Origin: CAVRQM01 sp963822705
Lineage (GTDB): Bacteria; Pseudomonadota; Alphaproteobacteria; Acetobacterales; Acetobacteraceae
Direction of reading: 5' to 3'
DNA length: 64,000 bases
Assembly (NCBI GenBank): GCA_963822705.1
Contig: CAWGIX010000011.1
Coordinates: 62,001 to 126,000 of the forward strand
In this document: positions 37,711 to 50,009 of the stretch, one piece after another
Layout of the letters: each line of letters starts with the position of its first letter
Numbering within the stretch: position 1 is the stretch's first letter
The notes under the pieces: generated by a model
Databases searched by the model: none
The model's input: only the letters and a program-made list of their open reading frames with translations
Told to the model about the DNA's origin: nothing
Translations under genes and position numbers: made by a program

Positions 37711-38583
37711 ATGCAGGACGCCTTGACCGATAGCGGGCTTTCGGGGCTGTCCCGCGCGCAGCTGCGCCGGCGCGGGGTGGTGATGACCGGCCTGATCAGC
37801 GGGCTGACCTTGGCTACGACCCGCGTGGACGCGCAGGCGATCCATACCGACTCCAACGGACTGTTTGCCGACGAGGTGCAAATCCCGACCGACGCCGGCG
37901 AAATCCCCGCCTACGTCGCGCGGCCGCAAACCGCCGGACCGTTCCCGACCGTGCTGGTGATCGAGGAGATTTTCGGGGTCCACGACTATATCAAGGATAT
38001 CTGCCGCCGCCTCGCCCATCTGGGCTATCTCGCGGTGGCGCCGGAATTGTATGCGCGGCTGGGCGACCTGTCGCAGATGTCCGACGTGCAGCAGATTCTC
38101 CGCGACGTGATCAGCAAGGCGCCGGACGCCACTTTGCTGTCCGACCTCGACCACACCGCGGACTGGGCGACGAAGCACGACGGCGACCCAAAGCGTCTGG
38201 CAGTGATCGGATTTTGCCGTGGCGGTCGCGATACCTGGTTATACGCCGCGCACAACCCGCACCTTCGGTGTGCAGTGGCTTGGTATGGCCCGGTGAATGA
38301 CAAGACCAGCCCGATTCAGCCGAAAAACGCCATGGCGATCGCCGCCGACCTGAAATGTCCGCTGCTGGGCCTGTACGGCGAAAAGGACACCGGTATCGCG
38401 CGGACGGACGTGGAGGCCGCCGCGCAACGCGCGGACAAAGCGGGCAAGACGGTGGAAATCGTGTTCTACGCCGATGCCGGCCACGGTTTCCACGCCGACT
38501 ACCGCCCGAGCTACAACGAAACGGACGCCAAGGACGGTTGGCAGCGCATGCTGGCGTGGTTCAAACAATACGGCGTCTCATAA
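37711..38583 (+). CDS. Dienelactone hydrolase family protein, Tat-type leader
   Basis: An alpha/beta hydrolase of 290 residues. Nucleophile cysteine in VIGFCRGGRDTW, the aspartate in GEKDTGI, and the histidine in ADAGHGFHADYRPSY form the usual triad of carboxymethylenebutenolidase-like enzymes. The N-terminus LRRRGVVMTGLISGLTLATT looks like a twin-arginine leader, implying a periplasmic enzyme. The start at 37711 has GGAGGGA ahead. Natural substrate unknown; lactones or esters are likely. Confidence 0.85.
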   Translation: MQDALTDSGLSGLSRAQLRRRGVVMTGLISGLTLATTRVDAQAIHTDSNGLFADEVQIPTDAGEIPAYVARPQTAGPFPTVLVIEEIFGVHDYIKDICRRLAHLGYLAVAPELYARLGDLSQMSDVQQILRDVISKAPDATLLSDLDHTADWATKHDGDPKRLAVIGFCRGGRDTWLYAAHNPHLRCAVAWYGPVNDKTSPIQPKNAMAIAADLKCPLLGLYGEKDTGIARTDVEAAAQRADKAGKTVEIVFYADAGHGFHADYRPSYNETDAKDGWQRMLAWFKQYGVS

Positions 38584-38640
38584 TCTCTCATGACGCCGGT
38601 GGTCGTCGTGCCCCCTTTGTACCCTCGGCGGGCTTCGCGC

Positions 38641-40543
38641 CTATCGGTCATCGGTCCAAAGCGACGGCGAACGCTTGGCCCTGTACACGTTACGAGCCGC
38701 GAGCGCGCCATCGCCCGCATAGGTGCCGACCACCTCGACTGCATTTCCGACGGTCGCGAAGTTGGAATAGGCTGCTTGGCCTGGGCCGGTCACATTCACC
38801 TGCAAGACTTCCCCGTTCCGCCGTTCGATTTTCAGGACTGATCCGGCCGCCGCCAGCACGCGCCCGAAAATCGCGTGCTCCCCCGGCGCGAGGGCGAAGA
38901 CCGCGGCGCTGCGCACATGAGTTGCAGCTCGCGCCTTGGCCATGGCGGTCTGATCCGCCGCGGATTGCGGGTTGCCCAAACCGAAAATCGCCAGCTCTCC
39001 ACTGCTCGCGACATAGACTTGGCCGTTCGCCACGGTCGGCACGATGTTGGCATTTGCCCCGACCGTGGGCCAGGTTCCGGCGACCGCCGAATACAGGTAC
39101 GCTGCCCGTCGTGGGATCGATCGCGTACAGCGTCACATTGGCGGGGTTGCTGTTGGTCGGGTGACCCACGGTCCAGATGACCGCGCTGCCCGTCTGCGTT
39201 CCGTTCGACGAAATGCTGGTGAAGATCCCCGGGTCCTGGCCGCTCGCGACGCTGGTCTGATGTTCCTGAACCAGGCTGGTCGGCGCGGATGCGGAATTGT
39301 TCAGGCGCCACACCGTCGCCGCCCGGCCGCCGCTGGTTACGACCCGGCCGATGCCGTCGCTGCCCACGAAATACGAAGGCCCGCAAAAACAGCCCGCGAT
39401 GCTATAGGTGCCCAGCAGCTGGCCCGGACGGCGGCTGTCCAGAAGATAAAGGTTCCCATCCTTGCCGGCGGCCATCACGAGGTCCGGCGTCTGGCCGGGT
39501 TGTTTCGGCAGCAGCATCGCGCCGCCGGACCCGAAATCAAGATCCTTCTGGTCGAGAGTGCTTTTGTCCGAAGGCGTGAAATGGCCGAGGATCGCAGACA
39601 GGTCCGGCGAGATCTTCACCAGGCTTTCGGCGAGGTTGAGAGTCCGGTTGAACGTCGTTCCGCTCGGGTCCGAGTTGCCGGTCACGAAAAAGATGGGATC
39701 GTTGGCGCCCCCGGTCGCCGGCCCATAGCCGGACATCCAGATCGACGACAGGAACCGGTTTTCCGGTGCAACGGTGGACTGGTCGGTGAGTTCGCCGCTC
39801 GCCAGCGGCGCCAGGGACTGGGCGTCCCATCCCAGCAGCCAGCCGCGCGACACGAGCGGGCGGTCGCAGTAGGCGGCGAAACCGACATAGACGGTCGGCC
39901 CGGACAACAGGAGCGCGGCACGTTGACGGCTATACGCAGCGTTGAAAACGTAACTGCTGCCGTCGCTCAGCGTATGCGAGGCAGCCACAACCGACGATGC
40001 CGTCTTGTCCTGCAGGCTTTCCAGCAGCAGGGCATGCAGCCGATACACCGGGCTGCCGTTCTCGACGGTATTCGACACCACATAAAGACTGTCGTTCTCG
40101 ATCGAGATCGCCGGGGTCGAGGCAATGCCGATATGCGGCTCGTTATCGACGCATGGAGGACTCAGCGTATACGGCGTGCCGAGATTGCGGCTGAGCAGTA
40201 CGGTGCCGGTGATGCCGTCTATGGCATAGACCGTGTTGTTCTCGGTGGCGACATACACCACCGTGTGCTCGCCCTGTCCGACGATCTGCTGGTTCGACAC
40301 GACCAGCGGCTGCCCATCGACCTGATCGTCGAGCGTGACGGAGTGCTGGAGCGTGAACGTGCCCCCGGCGACGCTGCTGGACGTCAGGCTCGTCTCGAAC
40401 TGGTTCCACCCGGTGCGGCGGGTGTCGTTGTGGTAAGTGGTAACCGAAACTTCCCTGCCTGCGGCAGGCGAGCTTAGGGGCATGCCCGCGGCCAACGCCC
40501 CGATTATGGCAAACCCGACAGGCAAGGTGATTCTGCCGGCCAT
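38641..40543 (-). CDS. Secreted PQQ-like beta-propeller protein (one frameshift)
   Basis: I chose the ATG at 40543 (AGGAGGAATACG ahead), beginning with a signal peptide (ITLPVGFAIIGALAAGMPLSS). The sequence has repeated propeller blades such as VVYVATENNTVYAIDGITGTV and GNLYLLDSRRPGQLLG. The frame is lost near 39105 and resumes with LYSAVAGTWPTVG and QVYVASSGELAIFGLG to 38641. With one indel the protein is about 634 residues. PQQ-binding residues of quinoprotein dehydrogenases are not clear, so it may be a non-catalytic propeller. Confidence 0.75.
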
Positions 40544-40743
40544 CGTATTCCTCCTGTCATCGACCGTCGTTTCGGTCACGATTGTCTCGGTGCGATCCGG
40601 TGTGGCGATCAGCAGCCCGCCCGGGGACGGGCGTCAACCACTGGAGGCCGCTGCCCGTTTGTCGCCGGTATTCTTCGATATGCTCTGGATGGACTTGCTG
40701 CTGGGCCGCGGGCTCGGTTGCAATCCGGCGGCGCCCACCGGGC

Positions 40744-41184
40744 TCAGTCCTCGCGATGCACCCGTTCCATGCGCTCGTGGCGCTCCTGCGCCTCGATCGA
40801 CAGCGTCGCGATCGGGCGCGCAATCAGCCGTTTCAAACCGATCGGCTCACCGCTCTCTTCGCAATATCCGTACGTTCCGGACTCGACCCGTGCTAGCGCC
40901 TGGTCGATTTTGGAGATCAGTTTGCGCGCCCGGTCGCGGGTGCGCAGTTCCAGCGCCCGGTCGGTCTCCACGCTGGCCCGATCGGTGATGTCCGCCTCGC
41001 GGATGCCGCCCTCGGACAGGCTGGCCAGCGTTCCATTGGCCTCACGCAATAGATCGGATCGCCAGCGCAGCAACCGGCCGCGAAAAAACTCCACCTGCTG
41101 GGGGCCCATGAAATCCTCCTCGTCCGAGGGCAGGTAGTCCGGGGGCAGCGTGACCATCATGACGTCGTTCCTGCGGCTCGGCAT
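40744..41184 (-). CDS. dksA: DksA/TraR-type transcription regulator
   Basis: 146 residues, binds RNA polymerase through its secondary channel to tune rRNA and stress promoters with ppGpp. DksA marks: coiled-coil arms around DITDRASVETDRALELRTRDR and the finger YGYCEESGEPIGLKRLIARP followed by SIEAQERHE. Only one of the four zinc cysteines remains (CEES, then SIEA), as known for alphaproteobacterial cysteine-poor DksA forms. The start is uncertain between several nearby ATGs; the one giving MMVTLPPDYL is plausible. Confidence 0.88.
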   Translation of the reverse strand: MPSRRNDVMMVTLPPDYLPSDEEDFMGPQQVEFFRGRLLRWRSDLLREANGTLASLSEGGIREADITDRASVETDRALELRTRDRARKLISKIDQALARVESGTYGYCEESGEPIGLKRLIARPIATLSIEAQERHERMERVHRED

Positions 41185-41723
41185 CGGCGGTGCCGGGAGC
41201 TCAGGTTGTGCTCCCGGAGGCGTGATCGAGCCGGCGTATAATCATGTGAACCCGCCGCCACAAGGGGTTAGGGGGCGTCACTCAAAACCGTAACGCACAA
41301 GCTTCCACCCGCGCGCGCCGGCTGATCTGGGCCAGGCGCGCCCGCAGCTCCGGGTTTGCCGCCGGCAGCGGCACGGGGGCGGTAGCCGGCGGCGGCGGTG
41401 GCCGGCGGCGAGCCTGGAGATGGGGTAACATCGCGCCTCGGAGGGATTTTGGGCGGCGCCACCATGCCGTCAGAAACTTGACGCTTGGTTCATCGCGGCC
41501 GGACAGGCTTCCCTGCATGCGCCGCCTGGCCGTGGTCCCTGCCTGCTGCGCCGTGCTTTTTTCTCCCGCGACATGGGGCTGGGCGACATCCGATGCTGCG
41601 GTCGCTCACGCCTCGCCCAGCAGTTCGTCCCGTTCACAGCTCGCCGGCCGCTCGGCGGCGCAGCGGAATGTCGGCTTCGTAAAGATCGCTCATGTGTCCG
41701 CAATGCGGCAAGCAACAGCGACC
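41185..41723. other. 540-base stretch with no convincing gene
   Basis: Holds short overlapping frames only. On the plus strand an ATG at 41520 starts a signal-peptide-like segment (RRLAVVPACCAVLFSPATWGWA) that then dissolves into the following frameshift-rich region, so a small secreted gene damaged by indels is possible. On the minus strand, 41268-41518 holds proline-rich frames of 65-78 residues. Nothing here can be named. Confidence 0.35.
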
Positions 41724-43024
41724 CTACCCGCCTGCCGCGTCCAGCGCCTGCTGCAGGTCGGCGAGAATGTCGTCGATGTGCTCGATGCCGACCGACAGCC
41801 GCACATAGCCCGGCGTCACGCCGGTCTGTTCCTGCTCCGCCGGCTCGAGCTGGCGTGCGTGGTGCTGGCCGGATGGATCGCCAGGCTGCGCGCGTCGCCG
41901 ATATTGGCCACGTGGTAGAACAGTTTCAGCGCGTCGATGAACCGCCGCCCCGCCTCCGCGCCGCCCGCCAGCTCGAACCCGACCAGCCCGCCCTGCCGCG
42001 CGGCAGGTATTTTGCCGTCCACTCCGCATCCGCGCCCGGTCAGCATGGACGGATGGATCACGCGCGACACTTCCTTGCGGCTCGGCAAGATAGTGCGCGA
42101 CCGCGAGCGCGTTGTCGCAATGCGCGCGCATCCGCAGCGCCACCGTCTCGATGCCCTTGCAGGAACAGGAACGCGTTGAACGGCGCTGATCGCCGCAGCC
42201 CAGGTCGCGCAGCAGCGTCACCCGCGCCTTCAGGATGTAGGCGATCGGCCCGAGCGGCTTCGCGGCCTGCGACCAGACCGCGCCGTGATAGCTCGGGTCA
42301 GGCGTGTTCAGCGCCGGCTGCCGCTCCGCGATGCGCCGCCCAGTCGAAATTGCCGCCGTCGATGATCGCGCCGCCGATCGAATTGCCGTGGCCGCCCAGG
42401 TATTTCGTCAGCGAATACATCACCACCGCCGCGCCATGGTCGAACGGGCGCACCAGCAGCGGCGCGGCGGTGTTGTCCATGATCAGCGGAATGCCGAGCT
42501 TGCGCCCGATCGCCGCCACTTCCGCGATCGGGAAACACCCGCAGCTTCGGGTTGGGCAGCGTCTCCGCGTAGTAGGCGCGGGTGCGGTCGTCGGTGGCGC
42601 GGGCGAACGATCTCGGGGTCCGAGGGATCGACGAAGCGCACCTCGATGCCCTGGTCCTTCAGCGTGTTGGCGAACAGGTTCCAGGTGCCGCCATAGAGGT
42701 CGGTGGAGCTGACGATGTTGTCGCCCGACGCGCGCCAGGTTCTGCACCGACAGCGCCGACGCCGCCTGGCCCGACGCCAGCGCCAGCGCCGCCGCGCCGC
42801 CCTCCAGCGCCGCGAGCCGCTGCTCCAGCGCGTCGGCGGTCGGGTTCATGATGCGGGTGTAGATGTTGCCGAGCTCGCCGCAGCCCGAACAGGTCGGCGG
42901 CGTGCTCGGTGCTGTCGAACTGATAGGACGTGGTCTGGTAGATCGGCACCGCGACGGCATTGGTGGCCGTGTCCCGCCGCCAGCCGGCATGCAGCGCGAG
43001 CGTCTCGGGGTGCTGGGTGGCCAT
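41724..43024 (-). CDS. O-acetylhomoserine aminocarboxypropyltransferase (many frameshifts)
   Basis: A Cys/Met-metabolism PLP enzyme that makes homocysteine from O-acetylhomoserine and sulfide. Start at 43024: HPETLALHAGWRRD, then VPIYQTTSYQFDSTEHAADLFG. Later pieces in other frames include YIRIMNPTADALEQRLAALEGG, QVFPIAEVAAIGRKLGIP with DNTAAP, YSLTKYLGGHG (cofactor lysine region) and a C-terminal VRLSVGIEHIDDILADLQQA. The span of about 433 codons fits this family. The frame changes many times, with family residues kept in each piece, so I favour base-calling errors over decay. Confidence 0.72.
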
Positions 43025-43226
43025 GGGCGTCTCCTGATCGCTTCGCAGCTGCAACAGACCGCGATGCGGCGCCAGCCGACAAGACGAGATGCGGTCGTCA
43101 ATTGCGGCGCGCCGTAGTAGCCGTGCGCTGGCACCGCCTGCCGCGTAGCGGTACTTCACGAACCAGGGAACATTCCTTACGCTCGGGTGTTTGCGCCGGA
43201 GCATGGCGCGCAGGCGCGGTGTAGGC

Positions 43227-44355
43227 ATGAGCGAGACGGTCCTGATCACCGGCGGCGCCGGGTTCATCGGCACGCACGTCGCCCGCGCGCTGCTGCGGCG
43301 CGGCGACCGGGTGCGCGTGCTGGACAGTCTGATCGAGCAGGTGCATCCGCCGGGCGCGCCCGCGCAACGCTGCCTCGGCGGATGTCGAATTCATCGCGGC
43401 GACATGCGCGACGAGGCCGCCGTTGCGCGCGCGCTCTGGCCGGCGTGGACAAGGTGGTCCATCTCGCCGCCGAGGTGGGCGTCGGCCAGAGCATGTACGC
43501 CATCGACCGCTACGTCGTCGGTCAACGATCACGGCACCGCGGTGCTGTTCCAGGCGCTGATCGAGCGTCCGGTCGCGCGCGTCGTCGTCGCCTCGTCGAT
43601 GAGCATCTATGGCGAGGGCCTGTATCGCGCCGCGGACGGCGCGCTGGTGGAGGACGCCGTGCGGCCCGCCATGCGACGGCCGAGAGCACCGGATGGGACC
43701 CGGTCGGACGCGGACGGCGCCGCTGGTGCCGGTCGCCACGCCGGAGACGAAGCGGCCGAAGCTCGCCTCGCGTCTACGCGATCACCAAATACGTGCAGGA
43801 GCGGCTGACGCTGACGCTCGCGCCGCGCGTACGGCATGGAAGGCGTGGCGCTGCGCCTGTTCAACGTGTTACGGGCCGGGCCAGGCGCTGTCGAACCCCT
43901 ATACCGGCGTGCTGGCGATCTTCGCCTCGCGCCTGCTCAACGGCGCAGCGCCCGCTGGTGTTCGAGGACGGCGAGCAGCGGCGCGACTTCGTCCATGTGC
44001 GAGGACGTGGCGCGCGGCGTTCCTGCTGGCGCTCGACCATCCGGCGGCAGCGGGCGGGGTGTTCAACATCGGCAGCGGCCAGCGACGTCTCGATCACGCG
44101 AGGTGGCGCCGGCCATGGCGCGCGCGATGGGCGCCGCGAGCGGCTGGCCCGGAAATCGCCGGCAAGGCGCGGGCCGGCGACATCCGCCACTGTTTCGCCG
44201 ACATCGCCCGCGCGCGCGACGTGCTCGGCTTCGCGCCGCAACGCGATCTTCGACGACAGCCTGGGCGAACTGGCCGCATGGGTCGGCGCGGCAGCGGGCG
44301 GTCGATCTGCGTGGCGCAGGCCCGGCGCGAGCTGGAAGCAGCGGGGGCTGGTCGC

Positions 44356-44359
<4 letters not shown>
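43227..44359 (+). CDS. NAD-dependent sugar epimerase/dehydratase 1 (many frameshifts)
   Basis: An extended SDR acting on a nucleotide sugar. Start at 43227: TVLITGGAGFIGTHVARALL (Rossmann glycines). Pieces in successive frames spell DKVVHLAAEVGVGQSMYAI, ASSMSIYGEGLY, the YxxxK site YAITKYVQERL, and LVFEDGEQRRDFVHV. Shifts include a missing base near 43437 and an extra G near 43520. Total span equals about 377 codons, normal for the family. It ends in a four-base overlap with the next gene. Product sugar not deducible. Confidence 0.72.
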
Positions 44360-45432
<1,073 letters not shown>

Positions 45433-45436
<4 letters not shown>

Positions 45437-46735
45437 GGGTCGCGCTGGTCAATCCCGCCGTGGCGGTTCGAGGGCAGCATCTATTTCGGCTGCCGCGAAC
45501 CGCACCTGCCGCTGGAACTCGGCTATTCCGCGGCGCTGCTGCGGCGGCCGGGCCACGAGCCGCAAATGTTCGATGCGGCAGCTGGACGGCGTCGGAAGGC
45601 GGCCGACAGGCGGAGCGGTCGCGGATTTTCGCGCCCGACATGACAGTGGTGACGACCGCGCCCACCTATCTGTTCTGGCGCTGCGCGCCGCCCGAACTGC
45701 GTCGTGCCGCGTGCGTTCCTTGCCGCCCTCGGCGGCCGCGGCGGCCGCACCGTCGCGGTAGGCCCGCACGGCTCGACGACGCCGGGTGCCGCGCTCGCGT
45801 AAACTCGGCGTGCGACTTCGTGGTGCGGGGCGAATGCGAGGAGGTGGTCGCTGCGCTCGCGGACGGACGAACCGCGTCGCGCGTCCGGCACGGCGATGCT
45901 GCGCAACGGCGAGGTCGGTGATCCACGGATCGCCCGCCGCAGCCGAGTTCGGCGACTCCCGTCCCTGCGATGGCCGGATTCCTGGGTGCATGCGCCATGC
46001 CCATCACCATCACCGCTTCGATACCATCCCGCACGGCCCGGGGGCCGAGGTGGAAGCCTCTCGCGGCTGCCCCTACGCGTGCAGTTTTTGCGCCAAAATT
46101 GATTTTCGAGACAAATATCGCAGCGCGACGCTTGGCCACCCTGCTGGAGGAAATCGATCGGCTGATCGGGCAGGGCGTCGTCTATCTCTACTTCATCGAC
46201 GAGATTTTTCTGCCGTGGAGGGAGCTGCTGGACGCGCTCGCCGCGCGGCCGGTGCAGTTCGGCGTGCAGACCCGGATCGACCTGTGGAAGCCGGACATGC
46301 TTGCCCGGCTCGGTGACGCCGGCTGCGTCTCGATCGAGGCCGGCGTGGAAAGCCTGACGGAACACGGACGCGCGGCCCTGGACAAGGCGTGCCGCATGAG
46401 CACGGCGGAGCTGGACGAGCGGCTCGATCACCGCCAAACGCCACGTTCCGTTCGTGCAGGCGAACCTCATCGCCTCGGGCGACGATCCCGCACTGGTCGG
46501 CAGTTGGCGCGACCGCCTGCGCGCGGCGGGGGTGTGGGCGAACGACCCGGTGCCGCTCTATCCCTACCCGGGCGCGCCCGATTACCGGAAACTCTGGGGC
46601 GAGCCGGACGACACCGCGTGGGAGCGCGCGCACGCCCACTACCTTGCGCAACACGAAGTATTCAGCGACGTGCAGGACGAGCGGCCACTGCCGCTGCCCA
46701 TCCTGGAGGGAAGACCCTTGGAGACCACCGATTGA
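45433..46735 (+). CDS. B12-binding-domain radical SAM protein (frameshifted)
   Basis: N-terminal cobalamin-binding-like domain (VALVNPA at the start, PLELGYSAALLRR across a shift, then DMTVVTTAPTYLFWRC) and a radical SAM core with the cluster motif RGCPYACSFCAK (CxxxCxxC) near the middle, followed by YLYFIDEIFLPWRELLDAL and GVQTRIDLWKPDML. The last 95 residues are unbroken. It resembles a TIGRFAM class I recall as the rhizo-twelve system enzyme (TIGR04295), found in glycan-type cassettes; that assignment is from memory. It may methylate or rearrange a sugar intermediate. Confidence 0.7.
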
Positions 46736-47808
46736 GGAGCGTGCTGCTGACCGGCGACGCAGTGGGCGGCGTCTGGCGCTACAACCTGGATCTGGCCCGC
46801 GGTTTGTTGGCGCGCGGAGTTGGCGTGGCGCTCGCGGTGCTGGGGCCGGGACCGTCGAAATCGCAACTGGCCGACGTGCGCCAGACTCGGCTGGAGTTGA
46901 TCCCGACCAGCCTCCCGCTGGACTGGACCGCCGGTAGCGCCGAGGCGCTACGCGCAGCCGGGGCGGAACTCGCGGGGCTGGCGGGGCGGCTGCGGGTGGA
47001 CCGGGTCCATCTGCACACCCCCGCACTGGCCGCCGAAGTGCCCTGGGCGGTGCCGTTCGTGGCAGTGGCGCATTCCGACGTGGGTACCTGGTGGCGGGCC
47101 GTTCACGGTGCGGCGCGGCTGCCGGCGGGATCTGGCGTGGCGGGCCGAGGCGGTGGCGCAAGGTCTGGCCGAGGCCGATGCGGTCATCGCGCCCACACGC
47201 GCCTTTGCTCAGGCACTGGACGCACCTGTACCGGCCGGAACGGCCGATACAGGTGGTGCATAACGGCAGTTTCGTCACCAAGGCGCCGGATTTACAGCGC
47301 CTGCCAGGCGTGCTGACCGCAGGTCGGCTATGGGATCGCGGCAAGAACGTGGCGCTGCTCGACCGGCTGGCCGCGCGAATGGCAGTGCCGGTTCGGGCGG
47401 CGGGTCCGCTGGCCGGGCCGAACGGCGCCTTCGTCAGCTGCGACAACCTGGAATGCCTCGGCACGCCTCTCCGCCGATGAACTGGTGCGCGAGATGGCGC
47501 AAACCACCGTGTTCGCGTCGGCGGCGCTGTACGAGCCATTCGGCTTGGCGGTGCTGGAGGCGGCGCGGGCCGGGATGGCGCTGGCTTTGTCCGACATCCC
47601 GGGCCACCGCGAATTGTGGGAGGGGGCGGCGCTGTTCTTTCATCCAGAGGATGACGGTGCGGCACGCGATGTGCTGCAGCGGGCGCTTGCCGCACCTGAC
47701 GCACTGGCGGCTCGGGCGAAAGAACGGGCGCGCCGCTACACGGTGGACGCCATGGTCGAGGCGACGCTCGGCATCCATCGCCGGCTGGCGACACAACAGG
47801 CGGCCTGA
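46732..47808 (+). CDS. GT4-type glycosyltransferase (frameshifted)
   Basis: Starts TTG at 46732, inside the radical SAM stop. LLTGDAVGGVWRYNLDLARGLL is the usual GT4 opening; HSDVGTWWRAVHG and VVHNGSFVTKAPDLQRLPGV mark the domain border; SAALYEPFGLAVLEAARAGM contains the EPFG-xxx-LEA donor-sugar motif with paired glutamates. Frame changes lie near 47125, 47220 and 47465. Total about 358 codons. Transfers a sugar from a nucleotide donor to a growing surface glycan. Confidence 0.75.
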
Positions 47809-47813
47809 CCCGC

Positions 47814-48922
47814 ATGCGCATCGTGATTTTCGCGCACTCGCTGGTGTCGTGCTGGAATCACGGTAATGCGCATTTCCTGCGCGGCGTGGCGCGGGAACTG
47901 TTGGCGCTCGGCCACGACGTGCGCGTCTGGGAACGCGAAGACGGCTGGAGCCGCACCAATTTGCTGGCCGACCACGGACCGGCGGCACTGGAGCAATTCG
48001 CGAGCCGATACCCGGAGCTGCGCGAACGCACTTTTGCGGATGAGGCGGCCATCGAAGTCGATGCTGGACGGCGCGGATTTGGTGCTGGTCCACGAATGGA
48101 ACGAGCCGGCGCTGGTGGCGCGCATTGGGCGGGCTCGCCGGGCGGGCGGTCGTTTTGTCTTGCTGTTCCACGACACGCACCATCGGGCGGTGAGCGATGC
48201 TGCCGCGATCCGCGCGTTCGACCTGTCGGGCTACGACGGCGTACTCGCATTCGGTGCGGCGCTGGCCGAAATTTATCGAGGGTGGGGCTGGGGGCAGCGC
48301 GCCTTCGTGTGGCACGAGGCGGCGGATACGCGCCTGTTCCGTCCGCCGGAACGCGAGGCATCGCGGGCCGGGCTGGTCTGGGTGGGAAACTGGGGCGACG
48401 GCGAACGCACGGCGGAGATGCGGGATTATTTGCTGGCCCCCGCGCGGGAACTCGGGGCTCGCACTCGATATTTTCGGCGTGCGCTATCCGGCTGAGGCTT
48501 TGGCAACATTGACTGACTATGGCGCGCGCTATCGTGGGTGGCTGGCGAACGCGATGGTGCCCGAGGCTTTTTCCCGGCACCTGGCCACGGTGCACGTGCC
48601 GCGCCGTTTCTACGCAACGTCGCTGCCGGGAATTCCCACGATCCGCGTGTTTGAAGCGCTGGCCTGCGGCATTCCGTTGCTCTCGGCGCCATGGAACGAT
48701 ATCGAAGGATTGTTTCGCTTCGGCCAGGATTTTCTGATGGCGCGCGACGCCACGGAGATGCGGCGGCACATGCGGGCGGTCGCGCATGACGCCGCGCTCC
48801 GGGACGGGCTCGCTGCGAGCGGCCTCGAAACCGTTCGCGCCCGCCACACCTGCGCCCATCGGGCGGCGGAGCTGTTGGAATTTGCGGGGCGCGTGCGCAC
48901 GCCGCAGCAGGTGGCGGCGTGA
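47814..48922 (+). CDS. CgeB-like glycosyltransferase 1 (two frameshifts)
   Basis: Begins RIVIFAHSLVSCWNHGNAHF. Frame changes near 48065 and 48455; the pieces join into about 369 codons. The middle part has LVLVHEWNEPALVARIG and FVLLFHDTHHRAVSD; the C-terminal Glyco_trans_1_2 domain has HVPRRFYATSLPGIPTIRVFE and ALACGIPLLSAPWND, the CgeB family motif. First of three related tandem genes. The stop overlaps the next GTG start by four bases. Confidence 0.78.
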
Positions 48923-50009
48923 CCGAAATCGCGTTCTACGGTTCGAGCCTGCTGTCGTCGTACTGGAATGGTGCCGCCACATATTACCGCGGTCTGCTGC
49001 AGGCGCTGTCCCGGCACGGCTACCACATCACGTTTTTCGAGCCGGACGCCTACGACCGCCAGGCGCATCGCGATATCGAGCCGCCCGAATGGGCGCAGGT
49101 AGTGGTGTGGCCGGCGACAGAGCGCGGCTTGCGCGCGGTGACGGCGCAGGCGGCGCGGGCGGACGTGGTGATCAAGGCAAGCGGCGTGGGTGTGTTCGAC
49201 GACGCGCTGATCGAACTGGTGTTTGCCGCTGCCCGCCCCGATGCGATCCGGGTGTTTGTGGACGTGGACGCCCCGGCGACACTGGCGCAATTGGCGGCGG
49301 GGGACGCGCCCGTTTTGCGAAACGCCCTGCCCGCGCTGGATCACGTCCTGACCTATGGCGGAGGCGAGCCGGTGGTGCGGGCCTATACCGGGTTCGGGGC
49401 GCGAAACTGCGTCCCGGTATACAACGCGCTGGACCCGGCGACGCATTTTCCGACGCCGATGCAGTCTCGTTTTGCGGCGGATTTGTCGTTGCTCGCCAAC
49501 CGGCTGCCCGACCGCGAGGCACGCGTCGACGAGTTCTTTGTGCGACCCGCCGAGCTGTTGCCGCACAAGAGGTTTCTGCTGGGCGGCGCCGGGTGGGGGG
49601 ACAAGGTGTTGCCCGAGAATGTGCGAGCGATCGGCCATGTGCCGACGCTGACCACAACGCGCTGAATTGTTCTGCAGCCGCGGTGCTGAACGTGGCGCGC
49701 GACAGCATGGCGCGCGTCGGGTTTTCGCCGGCCACCCGCGTGTTCGAGGCGGCCGGCGCGGGCGCTTGCCTGATAACCGACGCCTGGGAAGGGATCGAAT
49801 TGTTTCTGCAGCCCGATGCGGAAGTGCTGGTGGCGCGCGACGGCCAGGACGTCGCCGATCATTTTGGCCGCACTGACGCCCGCGCGCGCACAGAAATCGG
49901 ACTGGCTGCGCGAGCGCGCGTGCTGCGCGAGCACACCTATGCTGGCCGGGCGCGGCAGGTGGATGCATTGCTGCGCCGGACCGCGGCGGCGCGGGCGCTC
50001 GCCGCATGA
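48919..50009 (+). CDS. CgeB-like glycosyltransferase 2 (one frameshift)
   Basis: GTG start at 48919: EIAFYGSSLLSSYWNGAATYY, the same opening pattern as its two neighbours. Intact for 248 residues to about 49655, where the frame shifts (HVPT, then DHNALNCSAAAVLNVARDSM) and continues through FSPATRVFEAAGAGACLITDAW and a conserved end. Roughly 363 residues after repair. Like its neighbours it likely adds a sugar with a GT-B fold; acceptor unknown. Confidence 0.78.

Noticed and set aside
39044..40477. 477-codon plus-strand frame opposite the PQQ-like gene
   Set aside because: Shadow frame with biased composition; the propeller protein has the ribosome site and signal peptide.
41268..41518. Small proline-rich minus-strand proteins of 65-78 residues
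   Set aside because: Two overlapping frames compete, neither with a good ribosome site or conserved pattern.
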